In this document: piece after piece, positions 50,826 through 59,682 of the stretch
Layout of the letters: every line of letters starts with the position of its first letter
How positions within the stretch are numbered: the stretch's first letter is position 1
DNA from: Kitasatospora sp. CB01950
GTDB taxonomy: Bacteria; Actinomycetota; Actinomycetes; Streptomycetales; Streptomycetaceae
Direction of reading: 5' to 3'
DNA: 64,000 bases
Assembly (NCBI RefSeq): GCF_001905465.1
Contig: NZ_LISX01000004.1
Coordinates: 1 to 64,000, forward strand
The notes under the pieces: model-generated
The model's input: only the letters and a program-made list of their open reading frames with translations
Database searches by the model: none
What the model was told of the DNA's origin: nothing
Translations under genes and position numbers: made by a program

Positions 50826-50852
50826 CGCTTCAGCAACGCCCGCACGGCGAAG

Positions 50853-50869
50853 TCCCGCCAATGGCGGGA
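50853..50869 (+). terminator. Hairpin after the LpqW-like gene
   Basis: TCCCGCCA and TGGCGGGA are perfect complements around a single base, 28 bases past the stop. A GGCGGC/GCCGCC stem follows at 50885-50902. Confidence 0.5.
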
Positions 50870-50955
50870 AATTGCCAGACGGCCGGCGGCGTGCCCGCCG
50901 CCCGAATTGGGTGCCCCCTACCCATGAATTCGCTCCGGCATGCCCGAAAACGGAG

Positions 50956-50974
50956 GTGTCCGATAATCGGACAC
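50956..50974. promoter_or_regulatory. Operator-like palindrome upstream of bldKA
   Basis: GTGTCCGAT-A-ATCGGACAC: 9-bp arms around one base, the size of a dimeric regulator site. CGGACAC, its right half, recurs at 51013 and 51093. Confidence 0.55.
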
Positions 50975-51131
50975 TCAATTGCCGACCTCATTTCCCCTGA
51001 AGAGCCTCAAAACGGACACGCGGTCTACGCGCGTCGTGCGGTCGCCTCGCCGAAGTAGCCGTCCTGATAGCGGACCTGACAGTTCATCGTTACGGACACG
51101 TGAACGAGCCTTGATCACGTTTGTCCGGTTT

Positions 51132-51259
51132 TGACCGTCTCGACCGGAGGCTGTCAAGAGTTCAGGAACTACGAAGTGGTTGACATTCCAGCACGAAGTT
51201 GGAAATGGGCCGCCGACAACTGAGGAACTCTTGACGTTCGATAAACGACTTGCAAGAGT
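51132..51259 (+). promoter_or_regulatory. Two promoter-like elements of bldKA
   Basis: TTGACG (51231-51236) and AAGAGT (51254-51259) are 17 bases apart and match the streptomycete vegetative consensus well, giving a leader of about 55 bases. A second pair, TTGACC (51132-51137) and AAGAGT (51157-51162), has a 19-base spacer. Confidence 0.55.
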
Positions 51260-51320
51260 CCATTCATCCAAGTTCTTACTCCTTGCTTCTGCACGGACCA
51301 CGGTCGGGAGCTTTAGCACC

Positions 51321-52358
51321 ATGACGACGCCTACTGGGGCCACGACGGGCGGGGACACCCCCGGGTCCACGTCGGACCTCGCGGACAACGCCCCCGCCGA
51401 CGCGCCCACCGATTCCGGCTTCCGCGGCCTCTCTCCCGGGAAGCTGATGTGGCGCCGCTTCCTCCGCGACCGCACGGGCGTGGTGAGCGCCGGTGTCGTG
51501 CTGTTCTTCGTCCTCGTGGCGGTCCTCGCGCCGGTCATCTCGATGATCTACGGCAAGGACCCGCAGACCCACTACGGCCAGAACGACCCGACGCTGCTGA
51601 CCGACTCCGGTCTTCCGGTGGCCCCCAACGGCGGCATGAGCGGCGACTTCTGGTTCGGCCTGGAGCCGGGCCTCGGCCGCGACATCCTGACGCAGCTGGT
51701 CTACGGCATCCGCACCTCGCTGATCATCGCCGTCGCCACCTCGGTGCTGACCACCGTGATCGGTGTCGCGCTCGGCATCGCGGCCGGCTACCTCGGCGGG
51801 AAGATCGACTACTTCATCGGCCGGGTCATCGACGTCCTGATGTCGTTCCCGTCGCAGATCTTCCTGATCGCCACCATGCCGGTGGTCACCAGCCTGCTGG
51901 TCGCCCCCAACGAGAAGATCCCGGAGTGGCTGCCGTTCGTGGCCGTCACCATCGTGCTGTCGCTGCTCGGCTGGATGGGTCTGGCCCGCATCCTGCGCGG
52001 TGTCTCCCTCTCGCTGCGTGAGCGCGAGTTCATCGAGGCCGCCAAGGTCACCGGCGCTTCGCCGATGCGGATCATCTTCAAGGAGATCCTGCCCAACCTG
52101 TGGACGCCGATCCTGGTGCAGTCCACCCTCGCGCTGCCGGCCTTCGTCACCGCCGAGGCGGGTCTGTCCTACCTGGGTGTGGGCGTCTCCGAGCCGACCC
52201 CGGACTGGGGCCGCATGATCGCCGACGCCGCGAGCTACCTCCGGACCGACGTCACCTTCCTGCTGTTCCCCGGTCTCGCCATGGTGGTGTTCGTTCTGGC
52301 CTTCAACCTGCTGGGCGACTCCGTCCGGGACGCCTTCGACCCGAAGACCAGCCGCTAG
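51321..52358 (+). CDS. bldKA: BldKA-like oligopeptide ABC permease (DppC/OppC type)
   Basis: 345 residues. A Thr/Gly/Asp-rich N-terminal arm, then six membrane helices. The cytoplasmic EAA loop is IEAAKVTGASPMRIIFKEILPN, where the ATPases dock. The order permease-lipoprotein-permease-ATPase-ATPase is that of the S. coelicolor bldK operon, whose importer takes up a peptide signal needed for aerial growth. GGGAG lies ten bases before the ATG at 51321. An earlier in-frame GTG (51180) would place the promoter inside the gene and is rejected. Confidence 0.9.
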   Translation: MTTPTGATTGGDTPGSTSDLADNAPADAPTDSGFRGLSPGKLMWRRFLRDRTGVVSAGVVLFFVLVAVLAPVISMIYGKDPQTHYGQNDPTLLTDSGLPVAPNGGMSGDFWFGLEPGLGRDILTQLVYGIRTSLIIAVATSVLTTVIGVALGIAAGYLGGKIDYFIGRVIDVLMSFPSQIFLIATMPVVTSLLVAPNEKIPEWLPFVAVTIVLSLLGWMGLARILRGVSLSLREREFIEAAKVTGASPMRIIFKEILPNLWTPILVQSTLALPAFVTAEAGLSYLGVGVSEPTPDWGRMIADAASYLRTDVTFLLFPGLAMVVFVLAFNLLGDSVRDAFDPKTSR

Positions 52359-52447
52359 CAGACCCCAAGACTCCGGGGGGATGGGAAAGCCAGGCCCCGG
52401 GCACACCCACGAAGATTTCCACTCACCTAACCCCAGGCAGGATGAAG

Positions 52448-54211
52448 ATGAGCTCTCGCAAGATGCGGCTCGCGGCCGCCGTTCTGGTGGCCGGGGCCCT
52501 GACCGTCACCACGGCGTGCTCCAGCGGCCACTCCAACGGAAGCGGCACCCCCGGCGCTTCCAAGGAGCCGGTCAAGACCACCGCGATCACGATCGGCTCC
52601 GCCGACGACTCGAAGGGTCCGGCCATCGCCGAGCCCAACGCGAAGAAGGGCGGCACGGTCAACATGATCGACCGCGACGACTTCTCGCACCTGGACCCGG
52701 GCCAGATCTACATCAACACCAACGCCGAGGTCTCGCTGCTCTTCACCCGTCAGCTGACGGGCTACAAGACCATGGCCGACGGTTCGCAGAAGCTGGTCGG
52801 TGACCTCGCCACCGACACCGGCTCCACCACCGACGGTGGCAAGACCTGGAAGTTCACGCTGAAGGACGGCGTGAAGTGGCAGGACGGCTCCGCGCTGACC
52901 TCGGCCGACGTCAAGTACTCGATCGAGCGCACCTACGCGAAGTTCATCAAGTCCGGCCCGACCTACATCCAGAGCTGGATCTCGGGCGACAAGTACCGCG
53001 ACGCGTACCAGGGCCCGTACGAGGGCCAGCACCTGGACGCGGTGCAGACCCCGGACGCCAAGACCGTGGTCATCACCTTCGCGGACGTCCACCCGGACGC
53101 CAACTTCACCCTGGCGATGGCCGGCTACGGCGTCGTGCCGCAGGCCCACGACACCAAGGAGGAGTACGACAAGAAGCCGTACTCCTCGGGCCCGTACCAG
53201 ATCACCGAGCACGTCACCGACCGCTCGCTGGACCTGGAGCGCAACCCCAACTGGGACGCGTCCACCGACCCGATCCGGAACGCCTACCCGGACAAGTGGC
53301 ACATGACGTTCGGTGTCCAGGCGCAGCAGTCCACCGAGCGCTTCATGGCGGACAACGGCGACGACAAGACCGCCTTCTCGTTCCACAACACCGTCTTCCC
53401 GGCGTACATCGACCAGGTGAAGAACGACGAGAAGCTGAAGCCGCGTACCCTCCAGGGCCTGACCCCGTACGTGGACTACTACTACATCAACAACACCCGG
53501 ATCAAGGACCAGAAGATCCGCGAGGCCATGGTCCGCGCCTTCCCGCACCAGCAGACCCGTCAGCTGCAGGGTGGCTCCTCCTACGGTGACTACGCGACCT
53601 CCTACATGAGCCCGAGCGTCATGGGCTGGGAGTCGTACGACGCCTACGGCATCAACAAGAAGCCGGAGGGCGACCCGGAGGCCGCCAAGAAGATCCTGAC
53701 CGACGCGAACGCGCTGAACACCACCATCACGTACGCGTTCAACAACACCCCGCTGCAGCAGAAGGTCACCGAGGCCATCCGCGACGCGATGACCAAGGCC
53801 GGCTTCAACTTCGTCCCGAAGCCGATCGACCCGAAGACGTACTACGACGTCATCGGTCTGCTCAACAACGAGTACGACCTGTACTGGGGTGGCTGGGGTG
53901 CCGACTGGCCGACCGGTTACACCGCGCTGCAGCCGGTCTGGGACGGTCGCGCCATGGCTGACGGCGCCTCCAACTACGGCCACGTGGACGACCCGGAGAT
54001 CAACGCCGCGATCGACGCCGCCGCCAAGATCGCCGACCCGGTCGCGGCGGGCAAGGCCTTCGCCGCCATCGACAAGAAGCTCCAGGACAAGGCGTACGCG
54101 ATCCCGGACGTGTACCAGCGCTCGCTGAGCCTGTACGGCTCCGGCCTCGGCGGCGTCAAGTACGACAGCCTGGCCGGCCTGCAGTCCCCGCTCAACATCT
54201 ACGTCAAGTAG
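52448..54211 (+). CDS. bldKB: BldKB-like oligopeptide-binding lipoprotein
   Basis: 587 residues. A signal peptide with lipobox TTAC (Cys about 24), then a family 5 solute-binding protein: LLFTRQLTGYKTMADGSQKLVGDLATD near the start, VKWQDGSALTSADVKYSIERTY and PYSSGPYQITEHV. It catches extracellular peptides for the permease pair. I chose the second ATG (52448) because AGGCAGG is six bases before it and touches the first. The following hairpin (54240-54268) probably raises its level above that of the permeases. Confidence 0.92.
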   Translation: MSSRKMRLAAAVLVAGALTVTTACSSGHSNGSGTPGASKEPVKTTAITIGSADDSKGPAIAEPNAKKGGTVNMIDRDDFSHLDPGQIYINTNAEVSLLFTRQLTGYKTMADGSQKLVGDLATDTGSTTDGGKTWKFTLKDGVKWQDGSALTSADVKYSIERTYAKFIKSGPTYIQSWISGDKYRDAYQGPYEGQHLDAVQTPDAKTVVITFADVHPDANFTLAMAGYGVVPQAHDTKEEYDKKPYSSGPYQITEHVTDRSLDLERNPNWDASTDPIRNAYPDKWHMTFGVQAQQSTERFMADNGDDKTAFSFHNTVFPAYIDQVKNDEKLKPRTLQGLTPYVDYYYINNTRIKDQKIREAMVRAFPHQQTRQLQGGSSYGDYATSYMSPSVMGWESYDAYGINKKPEGDPEAAKKILTDANALNTTITYAFNNTPLQQKVTEAIRDAMTKAGFNFVPKPIDPKTYYDVIGLLNNEYDLYWGGWGADWPTGYTALQPVWDGRAMADGASNYGHVDDPEINAAIDAAAKIADPVAAGKAFAAIDKKLQDKAYAIPDVYQRSLSLYGSGLGGVKYDSLAGLQSPLNIYVK

Positions 54212-54239
54212 TAGTCATCACCGAGCAGTAGCTCACGGT

Positions 54240-54268
54240 GGGGCACCGGCACGACCTGCCGGTGCCCC
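54240..54268 (+). terminator. Intercistronic hairpin bldKB-bldKC
   Basis: Perfect 12-bp stem GGGGCACCGGCA/TGCCGGTGCCCC with a five-base loop, 29 bases past the binding-protein stop. Likely a partial terminator or RNA-stability stem within the operon. Confidence 0.7.
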
Positions 54269-54292
54269 TCCCCGATCAGGAGAGCCCGTCCG

Positions 54293-55270
54293 ATGCTCCG
54301 ATTCCTCGTCCGCCGATCACTCGGCGCTCTCGTCATTCTGGTGATCGTCTCCATGGTCACCTACGCGCTGTTCTTTGCGATCCCGGCGGACCCGGCGCGG
54401 CTCTACTGCGGCAAGACCTGCACGCCCGAGACGCTCGCCATGATCAGGCACGAGATGGGCTTCGACCAGTCGACGCTGGCTCAGTACTGGAACTGGCTGA
54501 GCACCATCTTCACCGGCGGCACCTTCAACAACGTGCAGTGCTCCGCCCCGTGCTTCGGCTACTCCTTCGACAAGAAGGAGCTGGTCGGCGGCCTGCTCGC
54601 GGACCGCTTCCCGACCACCCTGTCGCTGACCGTCGGCTCCGCCGTCATCTTCCTGATCTTCGGCATCGGCACCGGCATGCTGGCCGCCCACAAGCAGGGC
54701 AAGGCCGCCGACAAGATCGCCAGCGCCGCCTCGCTGCTGGCCTCCTCGCTGCAGATCTACGTGGCCGGCCCGCTCGCCCTGTGGGCGCTCTGCTACAGCA
54801 CCAACCTGCTGGAACTGCCGAAGTACGTCCCGTTCACCGAGGACCCGCTCGGCTGGGCCAGTGGCCTGCTGGTGCCGTGGATCGTGCTCTCGCTGATCTG
54901 GACCGCCAACTACACCCGTATGACCCGGTCCTCGATGGTCGAGCAGCTGTCCGAGGACTACGTGCGGACGGCGCGGGCCAAGGGCATGTCCGGCACCTCG
55001 GTCTTCATGCGCTACGCCTGGCGCGGCGCGATGGGCACCATCGTCACCGTCTTCGGCATCGACCTGGGTGTGCTGCTCGGTGGCGCCATCATCACCGAGA
55101 CCACCTTCGGCCTGCACGGCCTGGGCCAGCTGGCGATCCAGTCCTTCTACGACTCCGACCTGTCGCTGCTGGTCGGCGTCACCGTGGTCGCGGCCACCCT
55201 GATCGTCTTCTTCAACATCATCGTCGACGCGGTCTACGCCCTGATCGACCCGCGCATCCGCCTGGCCTGA
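54293..55270 (+). CDS. bldKC: BldKC-like oligopeptide ABC permease (DppB/OppB type)
   Basis: 325 residues, six membrane helices starting MLRFLVRRSLGALVILVIVS, EAA loop YVRTARAKGMSGTSVFMRYAW and C-terminal VYALIDPRIRLA typical of DppB. The first outside loop carries two CX3C pairs (YCGKTC and QCSAPC), unusual for this family and possibly disulfide-bonded. CAGGAG precedes the ATG. Confidence 0.92.
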   Translation: MLRFLVRRSLGALVILVIVSMVTYALFFAIPADPARLYCGKTCTPETLAMIRHEMGFDQSTLAQYWNWLSTIFTGGTFNNVQCSAPCFGYSFDKKELVGGLLADRFPTTLSLTVGSAVIFLIFGIGTGMLAAHKQGKAADKIASAASLLASSLQIYVAGPLALWALCYSTNLLELPKYVPFTEDPLGWASGLLVPWIVLSLIWTANYTRMTRSSMVEQLSEDYVRTARAKGMSGTSVFMRYAWRGAMGTIVTVFGIDLGVLLGGAIITETTFGLHGLGQLAIQSFYDSDLSLLVGVTVVAATLIVFFNIIVDAVYALIDPRIRLA

Positions 55271-55334
55271 CCGGCCGCACCCCAGGCCGACCCAGCAGTC
55301 CCGACCTCACGTACCGCACCGAGGAGCCCAGTCC

Positions 55335-56408
55335 ATGACCACCCAGGCCAAGCCCGAGGGGGCCTCGCCCGCCGGCAGCGGCGGCGACAAGCCGTTCCTC
55401 TCAGTCCGCGACCTCTCGGTCCGTTTCAGCACCGAGGACGGCGTGGTCCGGGCCGTGGACAACCTCTCCTTCGACGTGGAGCCGGGCAGCACCCTCGGCA
55501 TCGTCGGTGAGTCCGGCTCCGGCAAGTCGGTGACCAACCTGGCCGTCCTGGGCCTGCACAACCCGGACCGGACCCAGATCACCGGCTCCATCAAGCTGGA
55601 CGGGCAGGAACTGGTCGGTGCGCCCAACCGCGAGCTGGAGAAGCTCCGCGGCAAGACCATGTCGATGATCTTCCAGGACCCGCTGACCGCGCTGTCGCCG
55701 TACCACACCATCGGCAAGCAGATCGGCGAGACCTTCCAGAAGCACACCGGCGCCTCCAAGAAGGAGGCCCGGGACCGGGCCATCGAGATGCTGACCAAGG
55801 TCGGCATCCCGCAGCCCACCACCCGGGTCGACGACTACCCGCACCAGTTCTCCGGCGGTATGCGCCAGCGCGCCATGATCGCCATGTCGCTGGTCTGCGA
55901 CCCCAAGCTGGTCATCGCCGACGAGCCGACCACCGCGCTGGACGTCACCGTCCAGGCCCAGATCCTCGACCTGCTGAAGGACCTCCAGCAGGAGATGGGC
56001 ACCGCGATCATCCTGATCACCCACGACCTGGGCGTCGTGGCGCGCACCGCGCAGAAGATCATGGTGATGTACGCGGGCCGGGCCGTCGAACGCGGCACCG
56101 TCCGCGAGGTGCTGAAGGCCCCTCAGCACCCGTACACCTGGGGCCTGCTGTCCTCGATGCCGAGCCTGAGCGGCGACGTGGACGTGCCGCTGCGGCCGGT
56201 CCGTGGCACCCCGCCGAGCCTGATCAACCTGCCGACCGGCTGCCCGTTCAACCCGCGCTGCGACTTCCGCGAGCAGGTCATCGGCGGCGGCTGCACCTCG
56301 GAGCGTCCGCCGCTCTCGCCGGCCACCGGGCACGCTGCCGCCTGCCACCTGAGCGTGGCCCAGCGGCAGGACATCTTCATCGACCAGATCAAGCCGCGGC
56401 TCGGCTGA
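55335..56408 (+). CDS. bldKD: BldKD-like oligopeptide ABC ATPase (DppD/OppD type)
   Basis: 357 residues. Walker A GESGSGKS (58-65), signature SGGMRQR, Walker [13 protein letters not shown] and H-loop ITHD, followed by the oligopeptide-type C-terminal domain with CPFNPRC, a third Cys about ten residues on and ACHLS. GAGGAG lies upstream of the ATG. Works as a pair with BldKE. Confidence 0.94.
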   Translation: MTTQAKPEGASPAGSGGDKPFLSVRDLSVRFSTEDGVVRAVDNLSFDVEPGSTLGIVGESGSGKSVTNLAVLGLHNPDRTQITGSIKLDGQELVGAPNRELEKLRGKTMSMIFQDPLTALSPYHTIGKQIGETFQKHTGASKKEARDRAIEMLTKVGIPQPTTRVDDYPHQFSGGMRQRAMIAMSLVCDPKLVIADEPTTALDVTVQAQILDLLKDLQQEMGTAIILITHDLGVVARTAQKIMVMYAGRAVERGTVREVLKAPQHPYTWGLLSSMPSLSGDVDVPLRPVRGTPPSLINLPTGCPFNPRCDFREQVIGGGCTSERPPLSPATGHAAACHLSVAQRQDIFIDQIKPRLG

Positions 56409-56418
56409 GAGGGACACC

Positions 56419-57489
56419 ATGAGCAACGAACTGACCCTCCCCAAGCCGTCCGGCGCGGCCGCCGGTTCCGGTGACCCGCTGCTGACCATCAAGGGCGTGC
56501 AGAAGCACTTCCCGGTGATGGACGGCTTCCTGTTCAAGCGCCAGGTCGGCGCCGTGCACGCGGTGGACGGCGTGGACCTGGAGGTCTTCCCCTCCGAGTC
56601 GGTCGGTCTGGTCGGCGAGTCCGGCTGCGGCAAGTCGACCCTCGGCCGTCTGGTGACGCGTCTGCTGGAGCCGACCGGCGGCGAGATCCGCTACAACGGC
56701 CAGGACATCACGCACGCCGGCCGCAAGGAGCTCGCGCCGATCCGGTCCGAGATCCAGATGATCTTCCAGGACCCGTACTCCTCGCTGAACCCGCGGCACA
56801 CCGTCGGCTCGATCATCGGCGCGCCGATGGAGATCAACGGGATCAACCCGAAGGGCGGCATCCAGCGCCGGGTCCAGGAGCTGCTGGAGACCGTCGGTCT
56901 CAACCCGGAGCACTACAACCGCTTCCCGCACGAGTTCTCCGGCGGCCAGCGCCAGCGCATCGGCGTCGCCCGCGCGCTGTCGCTGAGCCCGAAGCTGATC
57001 GTCGCGGACGAGCCGGTCTCGGCCCTGGACGTCTCCATCCAGGCGCAGGTCGTCAACCTGCTCCAGGATCTGCAGCGCGAGCTGGGCATCGCCTTCCTGT
57101 TCATCGCCCACGACCTGTCGGTCGTCCGGCACTTCTCGCAGCGCGTCGCGGTGATGTACCTCGGCAAGATCGTCGAGATCGCCGACCGCAGGTCGCTGTA
57201 CGAGTCGCCCCGTCACCCGTACACCCACGCGCTGCTGTCCGCGGTGCCGGAGGCCGACCCGGACGACGACCGCGAGCGGATCCGGCTGGTCGGTGACGTC
57301 CCGTCGCCGCTCAACCCGCCGTCGGGCTGCCGCTTCCGCACCCGTTGCTGGAAGGCGCAGGAGAAGTGCGCGACGGAGGAGCCGCCGCTGATCCAGCTGT
57401 CCGGCAACTCCGCGGGCCACCTGACCGCCTGCCACTTCCCGGAGGACGGCAACGCCGCCGTCGTTCCGGACCAGCGCGCCGAGGTCTGA
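56419..57489 (+). CDS. bldKE: BldKE-like oligopeptide ABC ATPase (DppF/OppF type)
   Basis: 356 residues. Walker A GESGCGKS, signature SGGQRQR, Walker [13 protein letters not shown] and H-loop IAHD; the C-terminal extension has [14 protein letters not shown] and ACHF. It starts ten bases after bldKD with GAGAGGGAC before the ATG. Last gene of the operon, closed by a 16-bp hairpin. Confidence 0.94.
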   Translation: MSNELTLPKPSGAAAGSGDPLLTIKGVQKHFPVMDGFLFKRQVGAVHAVDGVDLEVFPSESVGLVGESGCGKSTLGRLVTRLLEPTGGEIRYNGQDITHAGRKELAPIRSEIQMIFQDPYSSLNPRHTVGSIIGAPMEINGINPKGGIQRRVQELLETVGLNPEHYNRFPHEFSGGQRQRIGVARALSLSPKLIVADEPVSALDVSIQAQVVNLLQDLQRELGIAFLFIAHDLSVVRHFSQRVAVMYLGKIVEIADRRSLYESPRHPYTHALLSAVPEADPDDDRERIRLVGDVPSPLNPPSGCRFRTRCWKAQEKCATEEPPLIQLSGNSAGHLTACHFPEDGNAAVVPDQRAEV

Positions 57490-57496
57490 TCGCTGT

Positions 57497-57532
57497 GAAG
57501 AGGGCCCCCACCGACCGGTGGGGGCCCTCTTC
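57497..57532. terminator. Bidirectional terminator between the two peptide-importer operons
   Basis: Perfect 16-bp stem GAAGAGGGCCCCCACC/GGTGGGGGCCCTCTTC with loop GACC. Confidence 0.9.
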
Positions 57533-57540
57533 GCGTTCCG

Positions 57541-58623
57541 TCAGATGTTCTCCCGTTCGGCGGCGAAGTGGCAGGCCGAGTCGTGCCGGGCCCGTCCCTC
57601 CAGCCACTCCCGGGCGGTCAGCGCCGGGTCCTCCCGCTCGCACTTCTCCTGCGCCTTCCAGCATCGGGTGCGGAAGCGGCACCCGGACGGCGGCTTGGCC
57701 GGCGAGGGCACGTCGCCGACCAGCACGATCCGGTCCCGCGACTCCCGCGCGGTCGGGTCGGGCACCGGGACGGCGGACAGCAGCGCCTGCGTGTACGGGT
57801 GGGTGGCGTGGTCGTAGATCTCCAGGTCGCTGCCGATCTCGACCATCCGTCCCAGGTACATCACGCCGACCCGGTCGGAGATGTGCCGGACGATCGACAG
57901 GTCGTGCGCGATGAACATGTAGGAGAGCTCGAACTCCGCCTGGAGCTGCTCCAGCAGGTTGATCACCTGCGCCTGCACGGACACGTCCAGCGCGGAGACC
58001 GGCTCGTCGCAGATGATGATCTCCGGCTTCAACGCCAGGCCGCGCGCGATGCCGATCCGCTGCCGCTGGCCGCCGGAGAACTGGTGCGGGTACCGGTTGA
58101 TGTACTCCGGGTTCAGGCCCACCACGTCGAGCAGGTCCTGAACGGCCTTGCGCCGGTCGCCCTTCGGGGCCACCTCGGGGTGGATCTCGAACGGCTCCCC
58201 GATGATGTCGCCGACCGTCATCCGCGGGTTCAGCGAGGTGTACGGGTCCTGGAACACCATCTGGATGTTGCGCCGCACGGCCTTCAGCGCGGAGCCCGAC
58301 AGCCGCGAGATCTCCTCGCCCTTGTACTTCACCGACCCGGCCGAGGCGGGCTCCAGGTTCATCAGGACCTTGGCCAGCGTCGACTTGCCGCAGCCGGACT
58401 CGCCGACGATGCCGAGGGTCTCACCCTGCATCAGGTCGAAGGAGACGCCGTCGACGGCCTTGACCGCGCCGACCTGCTTCTTGAACAGGACGCCCCTGGT
58501 CAGCGGGAAGTGCTTGCGCAGGTCGCGCACCTCGAGGATGGGTTCGCCGCGCCGCACCTCCTGGGCGAACGCGACCTCCTCGGGGGTGGTCGCCCCGAGC
58601 GGCGTGGCGCCGTTAACCGTCAT
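57541..58623 (-). CDS. Dipeptide/oligopeptide ABC ATPase (DppF type)
   Basis: 360 residues. Walker A GESGCGKS, signature SGGQRQR, Walker [14 protein letters not shown]-loop IAHD and C-terminal [14 protein letters not shown] ... ACHF. AAGGAG precedes the ATG at 58623, which lies inside the end of the preceding ATPase gene (11-base overlap). Its last 140 residues are very close to the partial ATPase at 63580-64000. Confidence 0.94.
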   Translation of the reverse strand: MTVNGATPLGATTPEEVAFAQEVRRGEPILEVRDLRKHFPLTRGVLFKKQVGAVKAVDGVSFDLMQGETLGIVGESGCGKSTLAKVLMNLEPASAGSVKYKGEEISRLSGSALKAVRRNIQMVFQDPYTSLNPRMTVGDIIGEPFEIHPEVAPKGDRRKAVQDLLDVVGLNPEYINRYPHQFSGGQRQRIGIARGLALKPEIIICDEPVSALDVSVQAQVINLLEQLQAEFELSYMFIAHDLSIVRHISDRVGVMYLGRMVEIGSDLEIYDHATHPYTQALLSAVPVPDPTARESRDRIVLVGDVPSPAKPPSGCRFRTRCWKAQEKCEREDPALTAREWLEGRARHDSACHFAAERENI

Positions 58624-59665
58624 GGAGGGTCTCCTTCCAGAAGAAGCACGCACTGCCCCGCCCGGCCACCGGCGTCCCGTCGTCCTCGGTCACCTGCGCC
58701 AGCGGCGGCACCTCGTGCCGGCAGATCTCCTGCGCCCGCGGGCAGCGCGGGTTGAACGCGCAGCCGGGCGGGATGCGCAGCAGGTTGGGCGGCAGACCCT
58801 TGATCGCGTAGAGCTCCTGGCCCTTCTGGTCGAGGCGCGGAATGGAGTCCAGCAGGCCGCGGGTGTAGGGGTGGGCGGGCCGCGCGTAGAGGTCGTGCAC
58901 GGGCGCGGTCTCGACGATCCGGCCGGCGTACATGACGGCAATCTTGTCCGCGACGTCGGCGACCACGCCGAGGTCGTGGGTGATCAGGATCAGACCCATG
59001 TGGTACTCGGCCTGGAGCTCCGCCAGCAGGTCCATCACCTGTGCCTGGACCGTCACGTCCAAAGCAGTCGTGGGCTCGTCCGCGATGATCAGGTCCGGCT
59101 CCAGGGCCAGCGCCATCGCGATCATGATGCGCTGCCGCATGCCGCCGGAGAACTGGTGCGGATAGTCGCCCACCCGCTCCCGGGCGGCGGGGATGCGGAC
59201 CCGGTCCATCAGCTCGATCGCCTTGGCCTTGGCCTCCTTGCGGTTGCTGCCGCGGTGCGCCCGGTACATCTCGCCGAGCTGGAAGCCGACCGGCAGCACC
59301 GGGTTCAGCGAGGACAGCGCGTCCTGGAAGATCATCGCGATCTTCTGGCCGCGGATCTTCCGCCGCTCCTCCTTGGACATCTTCAGCATGTCCCGGCCGC
59401 GATAGAGGATCTCCCCCTCGGGGATGGCGGCGGGCGGCATGTCGAGGATGCCCATGATGGCCTGCGCGGTGACGGACTTGCCGGAGCCGGACTCGCCGAG
59501 GACGGCGAGCGTCTCACCGGCCGCGACCGAGTAGTTGACGCCGTTGACGGCCCGGACCACGCCGTCCCTGGTCCGGAACTCCACGTGCAGGTTCCGGACG
59601 TCCAGCAGCGGCCCGGTCCAGGGCTCCTCGCGGGCCGGTCGGGTCTGGTCGGCGACGGTGCTCAT
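58613..59665 (-). CDS. Dipeptide/oligopeptide ABC ATPase (DppD type)
   Basis: 350 residues. Walker A GESGSGKS, signature SGGMRQR, Walker [14 protein letters not shown]-loop ITHD and C-terminal CAFNPRC ... EIC ... ACFFW. Start at 59665 with GAGGGGAACAGG upstream. Fourth gene of a five-gene operon in the order binding protein-DppB-DppC-DppD-DppF. Confidence 0.94.
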   Translation of the reverse strand: MSTVADQTRPAREEPWTGPLLDVRNLHVEFRTRDGVVRAVNGVNYSVAAGETLAVLGESGSGKSVTAQAIMGILDMPPAAIPEGEILYRGRDMLKMSKEERRKIRGQKIAMIFQDALSSLNPVLPVGFQLGEMYRAHRGSNRKEAKAKAIELMDRVRIPAARERVGDYPHQFSGGMRQRIMIAMALALEPDLIIADEPTTALDVTVQAQVMDLLAELQAEYHMGLILITHDLGVVADVADKIAVMYAGRIVETAPVHDLYARPAHPYTRGLLDSIPRLDQKGQELYAIKGLPPNLLRIPPGCAFNPRCPRAQEICRHEVPPLAQVTEDDGTPVAGRGSACFFWKETLHDG

Positions 59666-59682
59666 CTGCCTGTTCCCCTCGC

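Larger units (their letters stand above)
50826..51320 (+). other. Regulatory region upstream of bldKA
   Basis: About 495 bases with no supported gene, clearly less GC-rich than its surroundings. It contains a terminator-like stem (50853-50869), GGCGGC/GCCGCC (50885-50902), a 9-bp-arm palindrome (50956-50974), three copies of CGGACAC (50968, 51013 and 51093) and two promoter-like pairs before bldKA. A frame open from 51180 into bldKA is discounted. Confidence 0.55.

Noticed and set aside
51180..51320. In-frame upstream extension of bldKA starting at GTG 51180 and containing a TTA codon (51276-51278), which would make it bldA-dependent.
   Set aside because: The stretch overlaps a good -35/-10 pair, has AT-rich non-coding character and no family similarity; the ATG at 51321 has a ribosome site and begins the usual N-terminal arm.
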